DNA from: Pyronema omphalodes
Taxonomy: Eukaryota > Ascomycota > Pezizomycetes > Pezizales > Pyronemataceae
Direction of reading: 5' to 3'
Assembly: GCA_024516155.1 (NCBI GenBank)
Contig: JAJJXM010000031.1
Span: forward strand, 1-64,000
Length of the DNA stretch: 64,000 bases
Made by a program: the position numbers and the translations under genes. Under the pieces are notes generated by a model, which worked only from the letters and a program-made list of their open reading frames with translations, did no database searches and was not told where the DNA came from. How positions within the stretch are numbered: the first letter of the stretch is position 1; every line of letters begins with the position of its first letter. Positions 34,233 through 45,214 of the stretch are shown one piece after another.

Positions 34233-37200
34233 ATGCACCGTCTACGAAACAAGAAGAAGAACAAGGGGGAGGATTCCGACGGAGAAATCACCTCTCCTAC
34301 GCTTGCGCCTACCGTTCCACATGTATCTATGGGTGGATTACTGGGTGGGAAAAAGAACAAGCAGGCGCCACAGGAATCAAACAATCTGGATTTCGATTTT
34401 GCACTTCCGCCTACCGATGACTTCAGAACCTCCCTGTTGATGCCCAATCTTGCAAACCGATTCAGTATTCTCAAGGCCGAACAGCAGGCTGCGGCAGCGG
34501 CTGCAGCAAACGGAGGAGACCTCTCCCAACCCTACAAACCATTTGCCGCCTTGGATGATATTGCCGAAACTTCTTCACTACATGGTTCCCTAATGTCCGC
34601 CCATGATCGATTGACGGCAAAATCCGAAGAGAGAAGAGCTTCAGAGGATGATGGTGGAAGTGTCATGAGCAGGCCGCGAGGTGGTGAGGGAAATGTACTT
34701 TTTGGTGGAAGGCAAAAGGTTTACAGAGTCACGCCAAGGATGTTAAAAGAAGACGGAAGCTCAATGGAGGATCTTAGAATGGGTCGGTCAGTGTCGTCAA
34801 ACGATATTCCCGACTATTATGTTCCTCGTAGGGTCGTGCGAGAGGACCAAGAGAACGACGACGAAGTCGAAAATAATAAGAATAGGTACACTTCGTCCTC
34901 GACAAACTCTACTCCAACTACAATGGCTCGAACATCTACCGCGGCTACTTCTATTAACTCACAACCCGGCGCGCTCATGTCGCCACCCAATAGTGCAACC
35001 CTGCCGCAGAGCCCGACAATGGCAACAGCGGCAGGTAAGAATAGACGACCATTGTATGAGCAGGCATTGGATCAACAACTACAGGATCAGCAGTCCAATA
35101 CCCTCGGACGTCTTGAAAGGTTGGCTTCTCTCAGACGAATGGGCTCAACAAGTCCCACTCGGAGCGATTCACCTACCTTTGGTGTCGCATCGCCTTCAAC
35201 GTCACCAAACTCCCGTGCACGGTCCGCTAAAAAGAGTTCTCCTGAGATTAGGACGTTACCACCTACTGTAGAGACGCCTCCTGCAGACGACCCAACAGCT
35301 TTCAGCACCTTTGACTTTGGAATTACTCCCTCGAGTCCGCCAAAGGGTCTTAAAACTCAATTTCCGGTGAATGGCCCGTTTTCTCCGGGAAATTTGGATG
35401 GTGAGAGGGGCAGAGAACGCCAGCAAAAAAGTCCTGCACTTTCCCGTCTTACGTCTCCTGCGGGGTCATCACTAAGGCAGGCATCGTCGTCCCCAGAGTT
35501 GTTTCGTCATCGTGCACTTTCCCCGGGTGCAGAAAGCCAGGAAAATCGATCAACGTTCCTGCGATCTGGGTCATCTAGCGAACGCAGCTCACTAGATCCT
35601 GATGTTATTCAAAATATTGGAAACGAGTTGGATAATGCCACTAGGGATATTGGTAGTAGTGGAAGTGATGAAATTTCTCCCGTCAGCTTGAGGAGTCGTT
35701 TCCCGGATCATCCAATTTACTCCCGGCCTGTATCGCCAGTTTCGGAAGCCCGAGCGTCTTCGGATGATGATGCCGGTAGGACGTTCTTTAATAGCAGCAG
35801 TTTAAAACCAAAGCACCACGACACTGGTCCAGCTTCACCAAAGTTTGCTATCGACGGACCCGGAGACGACGACCACGATTCACCAACACTTCCACCTGGA
35901 CAAGGAGGAGGACTTGGTTTACTTATCCGACAGCGACTTCGTTCAGATTCAGGAGCATCATCAAACTACGCAGCTTCGACATACACCAGGATGTCTCGCA
36001 TTTCTCGGTATGGAGTGGCCGCCGAGACTACCAGGATTGATACTGAACCTTCGGGGAATAGTGTAGGAAATATGTGGCAGTATGATGAATTCAGTCACAA
36101 CAACCATCTCGGAGTCGAAGACGATCTTCCTAGTCCTTCGAGCGTCTACCCGCCGCCATCACCGGGCATTCCCAGTCGCTTCATCACTCCACCGGACGAC
36201 AACTTGAACCATATCGCCGTACATGGAAGGAATTCAGAAGACGATGACAGACAGCAGGGAAAGCCTAGATTCTCGGAAGATGATGACCGCCGTCCAAAAC
36301 TTGGAAAGCGTAGCGACACTCCGGATAAGATTGACGAAGTTCGAGGACGTAGACGTGCGGATAGTAGAGCGGGAGACAGCCGGGCGGGTAGTCGAGCGAC
36401 ATCACGAGCCGGCACTGAACGTTCTACCAGTCGTGCAGGCGCGGAGCCAGACCAGGATGAAGACTGGGCACAGCAGCTCGCCTTTCGTCGACAGTTGGTT
36501 CAGCAGAATTTGAGGAATCAGGAAAAGATCCATGCTCACGACAATGATGGAATTTCTATGAAGGCCGGTGGTGGAGGTATACTGAAAACTAAAGCTTCAA
36601 ATGGAGGAATCAAGGACTCCCGTCCGCCTATCATCATGGGCCCAAACGGCCCCATGCGTGGAGAGACAAAGGGTACGCCAACCAACTTGTCAACTATGAG
36701 AACCACAGCTCAACCAGTTCTAGCACCTAAACGACCTCCTCTTCTTTCCAAAAATTCCTTTGGACTGGGAGGTAGCGGAAGCGGACATTCGAGTAAAGAC
36801 ACCTCCCCCGAACCACCTACAATCCGGAAACCTCCTTCCACCTCACAATTGGCGCCCGCCCCCGTATCAATCTCAGCAGGTAACACCCCCCGCGGCCAAC
36901 CAATGGGATGGCAAGAAGACTGGTCCGACCTCCCACCTCGCAGCGCACCTGCATCACCCCGTCGCGCTGCTCCCCCCGCTTTAGACCTCAGTAAAACCAC
37001 TACCAACAAAGCCTCTACAACCCCGGACCGTCCTACCCCACCGAATATCGACACCTCGGTCGTTTCCTCACCGCCGGCGCAACTTAGCGGGACCCGTACC
37101 GTCGCCCCCATGTCCCCCGCCATCATCCTACAACAAATCGAATCCGCTAATTCGTTACTTTCCTCGTCTTCCTCGGGCGGTCACTCGCATCCACCAAAAA

Positions 37201-37568
37201 AGAAAGGGATTTCAAAGTTGCAGATTGGTGCGCCTGTTTTGATAAGCAAGACATCATCATTTGATACAGTTGAACTTTCCCCGGATTCAGAAAGGGAAAG
37301 GAGTCTATTACGTACACCTACAAGTTCGGCTTCAGTAAAAAGTAGGAAGAGAAATAATACCATTTTTTCAGGTTGGAGAACTCCGGTGGAAAAACATGAT
37401 CTTGCCCCTTGGGATGATGCTAAAAGTGTTAAATCGGTTAGCTCGGCGAAGTTGAGGAAAAGTAAAAGTGATGGTGGATTTCTGAGGGGTAGAGCGAAGA
37501 AGGAGGAGGCTCCTCCTATGCCTAGGTGGGAAAAGAGTGATAAGGAGACAGAAGGGGGAATGATATAA
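34233..37568 (+). CDS. Conserved fungal protein, large, Ser/Pro-rich, mostly disordered
   Basis: A single open frame of 1111 codons without introns. The start MHRLRNKKKNK is basic. At about residues 53-80 comes DFALPPTDDFRTSLLMPNLANRF, a segment I recognise from uncharacterised Pezizomycotina proteins, followed near residue 150 by LFGGRQKVYRV. The rest is rich in Ser, Pro, Thr and Asp/Glu with many SP/TP sites (typical of kinase-regulated scaffold proteins), an RAGSRA-type basic repeat at about residues 700-735 and a Lys/Arg-rich C-terminus (SAKLRKSKSDGGFL). There is no transmembrane segment or catalytic domain. A cytoskeletal or cell-wall-signalling scaffold is possible but unproven. Confidence 0.88.
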   Translation: MHRLRNKKKNKGEDSDGEITSPTLAPTVPHVSMGGLLGGKKNKQAPQESNNLDFDFALPPTDDFRTSLLMPNLANRFSILKAEQQAAAAAAANGGDLSQPYKPFAALDDIAETSSLHGSLMSAHDRLTAKSEERRASEDDGGSVMSRPRGGEGNVLFGGRQKVYRVTPRMLKEDGSSMEDLRMGRSVSSNDIPDYYVPRRVVREDQENDDEVENNKNRYTSSSTNSTPTTMARTSTAATSINSQPGALMSPPNSATLPQSPTMATAAGKNRRPLYEQALDQQLQDQQSNTLGRLERLASLRRMGSTSPTRSDSPTFGVASPSTSPNSRARSAKKSSPEIRTLPPTVETPPADDPTAFSTFDFGITPSSPPKGLKTQFPVNGPFSPGNLDGERGRERQQKSPALSRLTSPAGSSLRQASSSPELFRHRALSPGAESQENRSTFLRSGSSSERSSLDPDVIQNIGNELDNATRDIGSSGSDEISPVSLRSRFPDHPIYSRPVSPVSEARASSDDDAGRTFFNSSSLKPKHHDTGPASPKFAIDGPGDDDHDSPTLPPGQGGGLGLLIRQRLRSDSGASSNYAASTYTRMSRISRYGVAAETTRIDTEPSGNSVGNMWQYDEFSHNNHLGVEDDLPSPSSVYPPPSPGIPSRFITPPDDNLNHIAVHGRNSEDDDRQQGKPRFSEDDDRRPKLGKRSDTPDKIDEVRGRRRADSRAGDSRAGSRATSRAGTERSTSRAGAEPDQDEDWAQQLAFRRQLVQQNLRNQEKIHAHDNDGISMKAGGGGILKTKASNGGIKDSRPPIIMGPNGPMRGETKGTPTNLSTMRTTAQPVLAPKRPPLLSKNSFGLGGSGSGHSSKDTSPEPPTIRKPPSTSQLAPAPVSISAGNTPRGQPMGWQEDWSDLPPRSAPASPRRAAPPALDLSKTTTNKASTTPDRPTPPNIDTSVVSSPPAQLSGTRTVAPMSPAIILQQIESANSLLSSSSSGGHSHPPKKKGISKLQIGAPVLISKTSSFDTVELSPDSERERSLLRTPTSSASVKSRKRNNTIFSGWRTPVEKHDLAPWDDAKSVKSVSSAKLRKSKSDGGFLRGRAKKEEAPPMPRWEKSDKETEGGMI

Positions 37569-38430
37569 GCGGTGAGTGTAGAGTGTAGAGTGTAGAGTGT
37601 TGTGAGCACAGTCAGCGTGGATCCAGTGATCCGGCGATTTATGCAGCGAGAATAGAAAGAGAGGAGAGGGGAAACAGGAGGAAGGGATATGCAAGGGTAA
37701 ATGGTAGAGAAAAGAGCAAGAATATTGATTGGGAACAGGATTAGAATATTTTTTTTTTTTTCTTTTCAGAAGAATGGGATTTAGAAGAATGGGATATTTA
37801 TCAACGACCGTTATGTAGCCTTAATGTTTTGTTTTGTTTTTTGTTCTTTGTTCTTGTTTTTCGGTTGTAACATTTTTTTTGCGGTATATTTTTATTGGAT
37901 ATATATTGATATATATATATTACTTTAGCCTTTTCTTTTAAGCCTTCTAGCTTTTTTGATTTTTTCTTCTTTTCGTAACTTGTATTTTTTTGCTTATATA
38001 TTGTTATTTTATAGCGTCAGCGGAGTAGCTTGTTTTTTTCTTTTTTTTTGTAACTTTAGCGTACTTTTATTATTATTTTTATTTTTACTTGGTTTTTATT
38101 TTTTTATTCTTACTTTTGTGATGGCTTTGGAAGACTGATTGATTTCTATTGCTCTTTTTTTTTTTTGATTCTTTAGCTTCTTTTAATTCTACTGAGAATT
38201 AAACAGCGCTGCGACTAGCGAAACTTCCTACATACATACCATCATCCAACTTTAAACATTTATCTCACGCAAGAACAATTTCACCACCCAGCATGAGCTG
38301 CAGACATTCCTGTTTCTTTATCCTCTCCTTCAAAGATCTTAGATACCGAACCTGCCCTGTTCTGCCCTGTTCCGACCTTCAGGCTTCCGTATTTCCATGA
38401 TAATAGATATGACACTCCTTACGTACGTAC
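37569..38430. other. 3' flank, T-rich
   Basis: GTAGAGT tandem words (37570-37600) are followed by long T-rich stretches (37750-38170) and TATATA words. No gene. Confidence 0.5.
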
Positions 38431-38537
38431 GTATACGCCGACTAAAGTTTTAATAAAGGACTTTTACTGGTCTTGTCTTGCTGGTTTGGCTGCCGATATA
38501 TATATTTATGATAGATGGTCGGAAATGGATTTCCATC

Positions 38538-38623
38538 TTGCTTGGTGCTTGCTTGGTACTTGCTTGGTACTTGCTTGGTACTTGCTTGGTACTTGCTTGA
38601 CGTACTTGCTTGGTACTTGCTTG
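38538..38623 (+). repeat. 11-bp minisatellite TTGCTTGGTAC, about 7 copies
   Basis: Units are nearly perfect, with one TTGACGTAC variant. Confidence 0.87.
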
Positions 38624-38638
38624 GGAAATATATATGTA

Positions 38639-38677
38639 CAACTTTGTACAACTTTGTACAACTTTGTACAACTTTGT
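38639..38677 (+). repeat. 10-bp minisatellite CAACTTTGTA, 4 copies
   Basis: Perfect units directly after the 11-bp array. Confidence 0.85.
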
Positions 38678-38784
38678 ATAAGGCAAATATCGCCGCGAAG
38701 TTCGAACTGTTGTTAAGCGAAATGTGATGTACATGAAGTACCGACCTTCATGTATATGGGGAAGAAAAGATTGGCTGAATTCAT

Positions 38785-38889
38785 GGGATCAAGGGATCAA
38801 GGGATTAAGGGATTAAGGGATCAAGGGACCATGGGATCAAGGGATTAAGGGATTAAGGGACCATGGGACCAAGGGATTAAGGGATCAAG
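38785..38889 (+). repeat. 8-bp minisatellite GGGATCAA / GGGATTAA / GGGACCAT
   Basis: About 13 units in mixed order. Confidence 0.85.
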
Positions 38890-39530
38890 TACACTACATC
38901 ATGTCAGAGAAAAATATCGCGGATATTCTGGGAAAAGTCGAACTTGTTGATCTATATAAAGAGATAATGCGCAGCTTGGGGCTGAGTTGAGGAAAAGGGG
39001 GTGGAGGGAAAATGATTGGCTAGCCTGGATACTATGATGGGAATGGTTTAATTGATCTGATGGTTTGTTTTTGGCTTTAGATGTTTAGATGTGTTTTTAC
39101 CCTGTTTTTTTACGTTGCGGATTATGGATCTTTTCTTTTTCTTTTTCTTTTTATTTGTGTCGGGAATGATGATTAATGACTAATAGTGTGTGTGTGTTTT
39201 TTATGCTGATATACGTGGAGATTTATATACTGTTCTGTTACTGGATAATATTATTTACCTGCGATTATTGGTTGAGAACTTGAGATTTATAGGTTGCTTT
39301 AATGCTTTAAAGTTTACTACATATCTGTTGTTATTCTTCACACGAGACGGATATAATGGAGATTTTTCCCCTCTCATGAGATTGTCGTTGCTATTCTGGT
39401 ATACATTGATTGCGCTGCGCAATGCTGATGATTTGTTTGTTATGATCTGGGATATATGGCTTTTTCTTTCTTTGTTTGTTTGTTTGTTTGTTTGTTTGTT
39501 TGCCTGTCGTTGACCACGTCGCTCTATAGG

Positions 39531-39687
39531 AGGAGGTCTGTTGAAGTTTCTTCTTGCGTGTTGTTGGTGGTCTTACATAGACTCTTACATAGCTACATGA
39601 AGTGTCTGGCTTAGCTACAATGTCGCGCATTTCTAGCCGAACCGATGGTGGCCGCCACTAGCGCCCCCGGATATTTGTAGCGATGGA
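39531..39687. repeat. Diverged direct duplication, copy 1
   Basis: Begins GCTCTATAGGAGGAGG, then TGTTGAAGTTT, and ends in a 54-bp near-identical block (39634-39687) starting TAGCCGAACCGATGGTGGCC. A TTTG run precedes it (about 39467-39502). Confidence 0.8.
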
Positions 39688-40333
39688 GGCTCTGACTATG
39701 GTGGAATAATAAAGAAGATCATCACGCTCCACCGTTTTCTTTTCTCTCCTGTGACTCCTCGGCAAATTGATATTTCTTTAAGGTAGAGGAAGATAAAATT
39801 GTCGAAATGGATTATTATTGAAGTTTTTGCTAGTTTGTGAAATAGGGAGTTGCGAAGCGAAGCTGGTGGAAACTCGACATGTTGATGTGATGCACTTACA
39901 TGAAAAGGCGGGGAGGATTATTATGTAATACATTGAATTAAAGAAAACATATAGCAGATATACCCAGGAAAGCTCCGCTTGTTGACTTGCATAAGGAAAC
40001 GACGAACGGTTTGGGATTATGATAGATAAATAAAAAATAAAAAAAAAATATGAACGGGTGGGTTACTGGATGGAAATTATGATGGATATTGACTGTAAAC
40101 AAACTATGTGTTTCTTTTCTTTCTAAGGTAAAGTGAAATGGATTTTTCATGGGAATAATGGCTAATAATAAGGTGTTTTTTGCTGGTATACGAAGAGGGA
40201 TTATATGCTTGTTTTCTGCTTTCTGGCTGATGGATATTTTCATAGTATGGATATGGTTGATCTTTACTAAGCTGGGATTCTAGAGATAATGCTTGTTGCG
40301 AGATATATTTGTTTGTTGCTTGCAGACTACGCT

Positions 40334-40487
40334 GCTCTCCAGGAGGGGGTATGTTGAAGTTTTTTGCCTGGAAACCGCGTGTTGGGATGGAGGAACTTCG
40401 TTGCCGAACTGTAGCTTGAGCATGTGCTGTTAGCCGAACCGATGGTGGCCGCCACTAGCGCGCCCATCGGGGATTTGTAGCGATGGA
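40334..40487. repeat. Diverged direct duplication, copy 2
   Basis: Begins GCTCTCCAGGAGGGGG, then TGTTGAAGTTTT, and ends in the 57-bp block at 40431-40487. Weaker similarity to copy 1 surroundings can be seen upstream (38900-39520 against 39930-40330). Confidence 0.8.
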
Positions 40488-40758
40488 TGTTCGCCTGTGC
40501 TTCTAATACATCATCATTCTCACACTCCATCTTCCGTTCCTCTTCTCCTCTGCGAGAATTCCTCTTCAGACTCCTCTTTCGGTTGCCCTTTTCGTAGCCC
40601 GACTCCGAAATCAACGCAGAACGATCCGATCGCTGGTACAGGAATAGGGTGTGGAGTTATTTCGTAGCAGCCGTGGAAGAATAAATATATTGTCTGCTTA
40701 GTGGTGAATATAATGATCAAAGCAGCAGCATCGGCAGAGTTAGAGATGCTGGGAGCAA

Positions 40759-40776
40759 GGGGGGGGGGGGGGGGGG
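40759..40776 (+). repeat. G18 homopolymer
   Basis: Eighteen consecutive G residues; the true length may be uncertain. Confidence 0.9.
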
Positions 40777-40810
40777 TTGATGGTATCGATGTAGCTGGTC
40801 TTGTAAGTAA

Positions 40811-40930
40811 TGAGTAATCACGTGGCTTTCAATAAAAAGTTGTGGGGATCTTAAAGTAGCTAATCACGTACCTTTTCATGGACAATTGTGGTGCTAGACT
40901 GCTAGTAATGTGGGTAATCACGTGAATTTC
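40811..40930. promoter_or_regulatory. Three spaced TAATCACGT(G/A) boxes
   Basis: CACGTG at 40819-40824, CACGTA at 40865-40870 and CACGTG at 40919-40924 each follow TAAT; the two CACGTG copies are followed by (C/A)TTTCAAT. CACGTG is a bHLH site. The context also looks like a diverged tandem repeat of about 50 bp, so binding function is only a possibility. Confidence 0.45.
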
Positions 40931-42272
40931 AATGAATCAGCCTTTCAAGTGGATTTAATGCAACGCTAATGTTATGTGGCTAGTCCTCATTCAGATGTCC
41001 CCCACCGAGCGTTATAATATATCAAAAATGTTTGCACACCGTTCGAAAAACCGCTTTCGAAAATGCATCTGAGAACTCTTCCCATTGCAAAATGTTTGTG
41101 ACAGCAACAGTTTCAAGATATTACATGTTTTGCAAAAATAAAGCATTTTTCAGCGCATAACTTTTGGGAAAATTAGCCATTACAGATGCTAAGACATTTT
41201 TGATTGTAATGCCCGTATTGAAATGACTGAACACTTATCTTATGAATAGGCATTGAATTCACCTTGTAACTGTTTTTTGTTGCTACCGCCGGAAAATGCC
41301 TTACCTTCAAGGATAATACGTTAGACCCGTCAGGTTACGCCGGGGAATGCGTTTTGAACCCCTCCCCCCCTTGTTTACAACGGTACTTATACCCACTGTT
41401 ATTCCTCTTATGATAATTCCTGCATGATTCAGCACCGTAACATCTTCTAGAATATACTACCGAAACCACAGAAAACATATTATTCAGAAAAATAGACCCC
41501 TATTACATCAACATCATAAACGACATACAGCATAGGGATTAGATCCATTGATTGTCACACCACAAAATCTAAGCTTGGCATGTATTCATTCTCTACACCT
41601 CCCCATCCGCATAAAAACATAATCAACCCCTATGCACCGGCCAACAACGAGTGATCTACCATGTATCACACGCACACTTTCAACTAGTTCCATACCAACA
41701 GTTCGGCCATTTTCCATGAGACTCCCAGAAGACTTACCAGATCTCTTCTCTCTACAAATTCCAAGTGCCTACCTACTCCATTAATCGTTACCACCGCATA
41801 GTACCCAGCAGCTCCTTCCAATGAACCCTTTACACAACCACACTCGCTAGCCCCTGGCCCAACAACCACCTCCCGTTTCAGAACCTCGACGCAGATTTGA
41901 TTTTTGATATCGTGCAAGAAGTAAGTAAGTAATGATTCTCATGATATTAATTTCCTAGCTTTGCTAGATTTGACCATATGCTCAGCATTACCACAATTTC
42001 AAAAAAAAAAGAAACATCAATGTTCAAAGGTTAAAAAAGCAAATAGTACTCCCAACGCTATTCCTAAAAGCAAAGAGAAAAGAAATCCAAGCAAAAAAAG
42101 AACTCCATTCCCATCACATGCCATACCATATTGATTCCTGTGCCTCCCCCCCCACCCCACCTTCATCTCAAACTTCACGGATCGGAATCACAACCGCTTA
42201 TTTCACCGCGACCTTCCTGCACCACAACTATCGCACCCTCGTCATAACCGCCCTCTCACCAAAGAAACCGTA
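40931..42272. other. Intergenic, no supported gene
   Basis: AT-rich sequence with a C-run near 41361. A 77-codon minus-strand frame at 41684-41917 has coding-like composition but no ATG and no usable splice site. Confidence 0.45.
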
Positions 42273-44189
42273 CTACCGTTTCGGCAGCGGGGGCGGCTGC
42301 TTTTTAGTCCCCGCATTCGTCACTACATCGTCATCATCCGAATCACATCTCTCATCTTCCTCCAATCTCTCCTTCTCCTTGCTGGTAGCCCCAATACTTG
42401 GTCTTCCGCTGCTATTGCTACTCATACTCCCTCTACTCTCCTTGCTTCCTCTTCCTTTTGTCTGTGCGTCTTCTTCTTCATCTTCTTGTTCTTCCAGGGC
42501 TTCGCCGGTGCCTCTTCTGTTCCTTGCTGGTAGTTCCGGGGGTGCTGGTTTCTTTGCCGGTTCGCCATGGGACCCGGAATCCTCCGCCTCTTCAGTCTCT
42601 GGGATAAAAGCAGGCGGTACCTTTCTCCTCTCTTTCGGCATTTCTCCCTCCACCAACTCCGCGCGTCTAACCCACTTTCTTCTTCTGGTATACTTTCCCC
42701 AACCATCTACACCCCTTCTTCCATCTCTCCATTTATTATCATAATACCACCAACCCTCTCCCTGTTCTCCCGGACCTCCTAGTTTATCCTTCAAATCCTG
42801 TTTTGTGCTATGCTTTCCATCATGAGCCGAGTTCGCCGACGCAACAGTGTTCACCGAAGCTGTGCTAGCGTTAGAACCACCAACTCCAAGAGTATTCGAC
42901 TTTGGTCCAGCACCTTCCACCTCCCAATCTTCGCCTTCTACCCAGCGCCAGTGAACTTTCTCTCCAACTGTCGGGGGTAATTCAAATTCCTCAGGCGGAG
43001 GACAGGGCTGGAGATGTTCATCTGTCCAGGGCATGCGCTCATTGGGGAATAAGGTGGAAGTCCAGCCGACTCCTAGCCAGCGACGTTGGTTCTCGTAGAT
43101 GGAGAAGGTGAATTTTACACCGGGGGAGGAGTTGGTGGTTGGTGTGATGGTGGTAGTTTGCCGGGTGGGTGAGACGGCGGTGTTGAGAGTGCGCGTAAGA
43201 GAGGCGGCAGCGGGAGAGGGTGTAGTAGCGGCTGAGCTGTCTTTTCGGTCTGCGAGAGCTTTATCGCCTTTACCGTCACGAGGTGGTAGAGCAGGAGGTG
43301 CAGGCGGAGGAGCTAGGGTGAGGCCGGTGAGCTGCTCGGATAGATAGCGGAAGGTAGCAGAGCGCCATAGGATTGTACGGGAGACTTTTGCAGGGCGGGA
43401 ATGCCAGGTTAGTAGCAGGGTGCCAATGAAGAGGACAATACGGCGAGGAGTGATGATGTGGAATGGCCAGATTGCTAGTGAAAGCCAGACGGGTGTTAGA
43501 ACGGCTACACGAATCGCCATGCGTGTGAGCGCGGGTCTTGTGGTGGCGGATGTAGCATCGTCGGGTTTTTGGCTTGAAAGGACGTTGAGAAGCGAGTTGA
43601 ACGGGGAGAAGAGAACTGAGATGCGGTCGTTGACACGGTTCAAGGTAGCTAGGATTTCGTCTAGAGTAGTTCCTTCATCGCGAAGGTGCCAGCGACGTGC
43701 CACCATTGCTCCAATTATAGCCACAACAATGACAAGTCCTCCAACCCATCGTAGTAGAACGTCACCGTATAAGGTAATTGCCCAAAATCCAGAAACGAGA
43801 AGGAAGCTCTCCCACGGGTCGGCAGAGGTCCAGGTTAAGAGAGCGACGACACGGTCTAAAGCTCGTACCCAAGGGAAAGCTTTGCTTAGGGCGCGGGTGA
43901 CATTAGGCGGTGTTGCGACGAGAAGCGGCGATTTTTGGTGAACTTGGAAGGAGCTTCGAGAGCTGGGAACGGTGGAGAACGGCGCGATTGTAGGTGGTTC
44001 CGATGGGTCGGTGGTTGACATGTCGAGGCTGGGGGAGTAGAGATTCGTCCAGGATGTTTCTGTTTTGTTTCCTACGTTAGAGGTGAAGATAGTTGGTTGT
44101 TGGTGGGTTGAAGAGAGAGACAAACCAAATGCGGCCATACCACTGCGCCTGATGCATGCTGTGATGGATGACGACGACGCGATACTCAA
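42273..44189 (-). CDS. Peroxin of the PEX23/PEX30 (dysferlin-domain) family
   Basis: An intronless frame of 638 aa. Residues about 87-105 (SPLLVATPPNVTRALSKAF) and the paired hydrophobic segments at about 125-165 and 225-263 match the reticulon-like membrane part of fungal Pex23/24/28-32 proteins. The dysferlin domain follows: DysFN at about 360-407 (FSIYENQRRWLGVGWTS, then FPNERMPWTD) and DysFC at about 479-513 (GWWYYDNKWRDGR, DGWGKYTRRRKWVRRA). The C-terminus is charged and Pro-rich. These proteins sit in ER subdomains contacting peroxisomes and control peroxisome number and size. The longest frame is given, but Met57 (44021) is the likelier start because homology begins soon after it. Confidence 0.9.
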   Translation of the reverse strand: MSIASSSSITACIRRSGMAAFGLSLSSTHQQPTIFTSNVGNKTETSWTNLYSPSLDMSTTDPSEPPTIAPFSTVPSSRSSFQVHQKSPLLVATPPNVTRALSKAFPWVRALDRVVALLTWTSADPWESFLLVSGFWAITLYGDVLLRWVGGLVIVVAIIGAMVARRWHLRDEGTTLDEILATLNRVNDRISVLFSPFNSLLNVLSSQKPDDATSATTRPALTRMAIRVAVLTPVWLSLAIWPFHIITPRRIVLFIGTLLLTWHSRPAKVSRTILWRSATFRYLSEQLTGLTLAPPPAPPALPPRDGKGDKALADRKDSSAATTPSPAAASLTRTLNTAVSPTRQTTTITPTTNSSPGVKFTFSIYENQRRWLGVGWTSTLFPNERMPWTDEHLQPCPPPEEFELPPTVGEKVHWRWVEGEDWEVEGAGPKSNTLGVGGSNASTASVNTVASANSAHDGKHSTKQDLKDKLGGPGEQGEGWWYYDNKWRDGRRGVDGWGKYTRRRKWVRRAELVEGEMPKERRKVPPAFIPETEEAEDSGSHGEPAKKPAPPELPARNRRGTGEALEEQEDEEEDAQTKGRGSKESRGSMSSNSSGRPSIGATSKEKERLEEDERCDSDDDDVVTNAGTKKQPPPLPKR

Positions 44190-45143
44190 GGAAGCTGATC
44201 AGGGAAAGGTGAGGAAGGCTTGTGACAAGGCGTGGCAAGGCGGAGTTTCTGGGCTGAGATGAACGCGTAGGCCGAGTTGAAGAGAATATGTAAAATCAAG
44301 AAATAATAATTCTTTGACGGGAAGGAAGGAAGATAAGCACTTTCAACTGTTGTATTGCTTCGTCATATGAAAAGTGAAAATACGGGGAAATCACATGTGA
44401 AAACATGTCAGCCGAGCACACGACGACAGACAGGTCTGTGGGCACGGACTATCACCGCAGCCAGCTGCCAACGAAGCCCGGTGATACCCAAGCCATTCGC
44501 TGTATTTCCATAGGAATCTAATTCCCGACGGCCTGATATATTTACACAAGATGGCGATATCGAAGGAGATATTCATAATATTCTGATGTTGAATCAGGCA
44601 CAGCAAACAGGAATCTATGTAGGCTATACGGCCGACGTCATATCAAATCGTAGAATCATCTTCTCCTGTCATCTCACTGGATCATGGATCCCTGGGAGCC
44701 CTGACAGCCCTGGGGGCCCATCGATCCACAGCGCTAAATACTTCTGTGCTTCTAGATCACCTGGGGTTCCGGGGCCCGCTACCCCACAATTCGGGGGCAC
44801 CCGCAACGTAGCTTGCTACTGAACGACTTGATGCATATGTAACAGTAATATGGACGGAGTAATCTCAACTCCTTTTGAATATAACTCCTCTCTAATAGAA
44901 TTTCAGCCATCTAAGACAAAATACAGGTTTCCCAGGATCATCACCAATCACTCATCACAACTGCTTTCGGATATAACGGGTGATAAAGCATGTGGTAAGC
45001 TTTCCAGACAGCTAGGCTGACACGAGATTTCCTTTACCTTACTGCGAACTATTGACTATTAATAAACATACTTCTTGTAGTTAGTTACAAAGAAGTGGTG
45101 AAATAAAAAGCTAATCAAGTCAATGCTAGGGCAAGCTTAGTCT

Positions 45144-45159
45144 ACTGGGCATGCCCAGT
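45144..45159. repeat. 16-bp perfect palindrome
   Basis: ACTGGGCATGCCCAGT equals its own reverse complement. Confidence 0.85.
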
Positions 45160-45168
45160 TGTTTTGCC

Positions 45169-45214
45169 ATGTTTATTTATTTCTTCGATCATACGCCGAC
45201 TAAGGTCTAAAAGG
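45169..45214 (-). repeat. Dispersed tail motif, copy 2 of 3
   Basis: CATACGCCGACTAAGGTCTA is preceded by GTTTATTTATTT. Related copies are at 46876-46925 (CATACTCCGACCGAAGTTTA) and 38433-38460 (ATACGCCGACTAAAGTTTTA). Read on the minus strand, two copies end in AAATAAATAAAC, like a retroelement tail. Confidence 0.5.

Noticed and set aside
41684..41917. 77-codon minus-strand frame with coding-like composition
   Set aside because: No ATG in frame and no usable acceptor or donor found.
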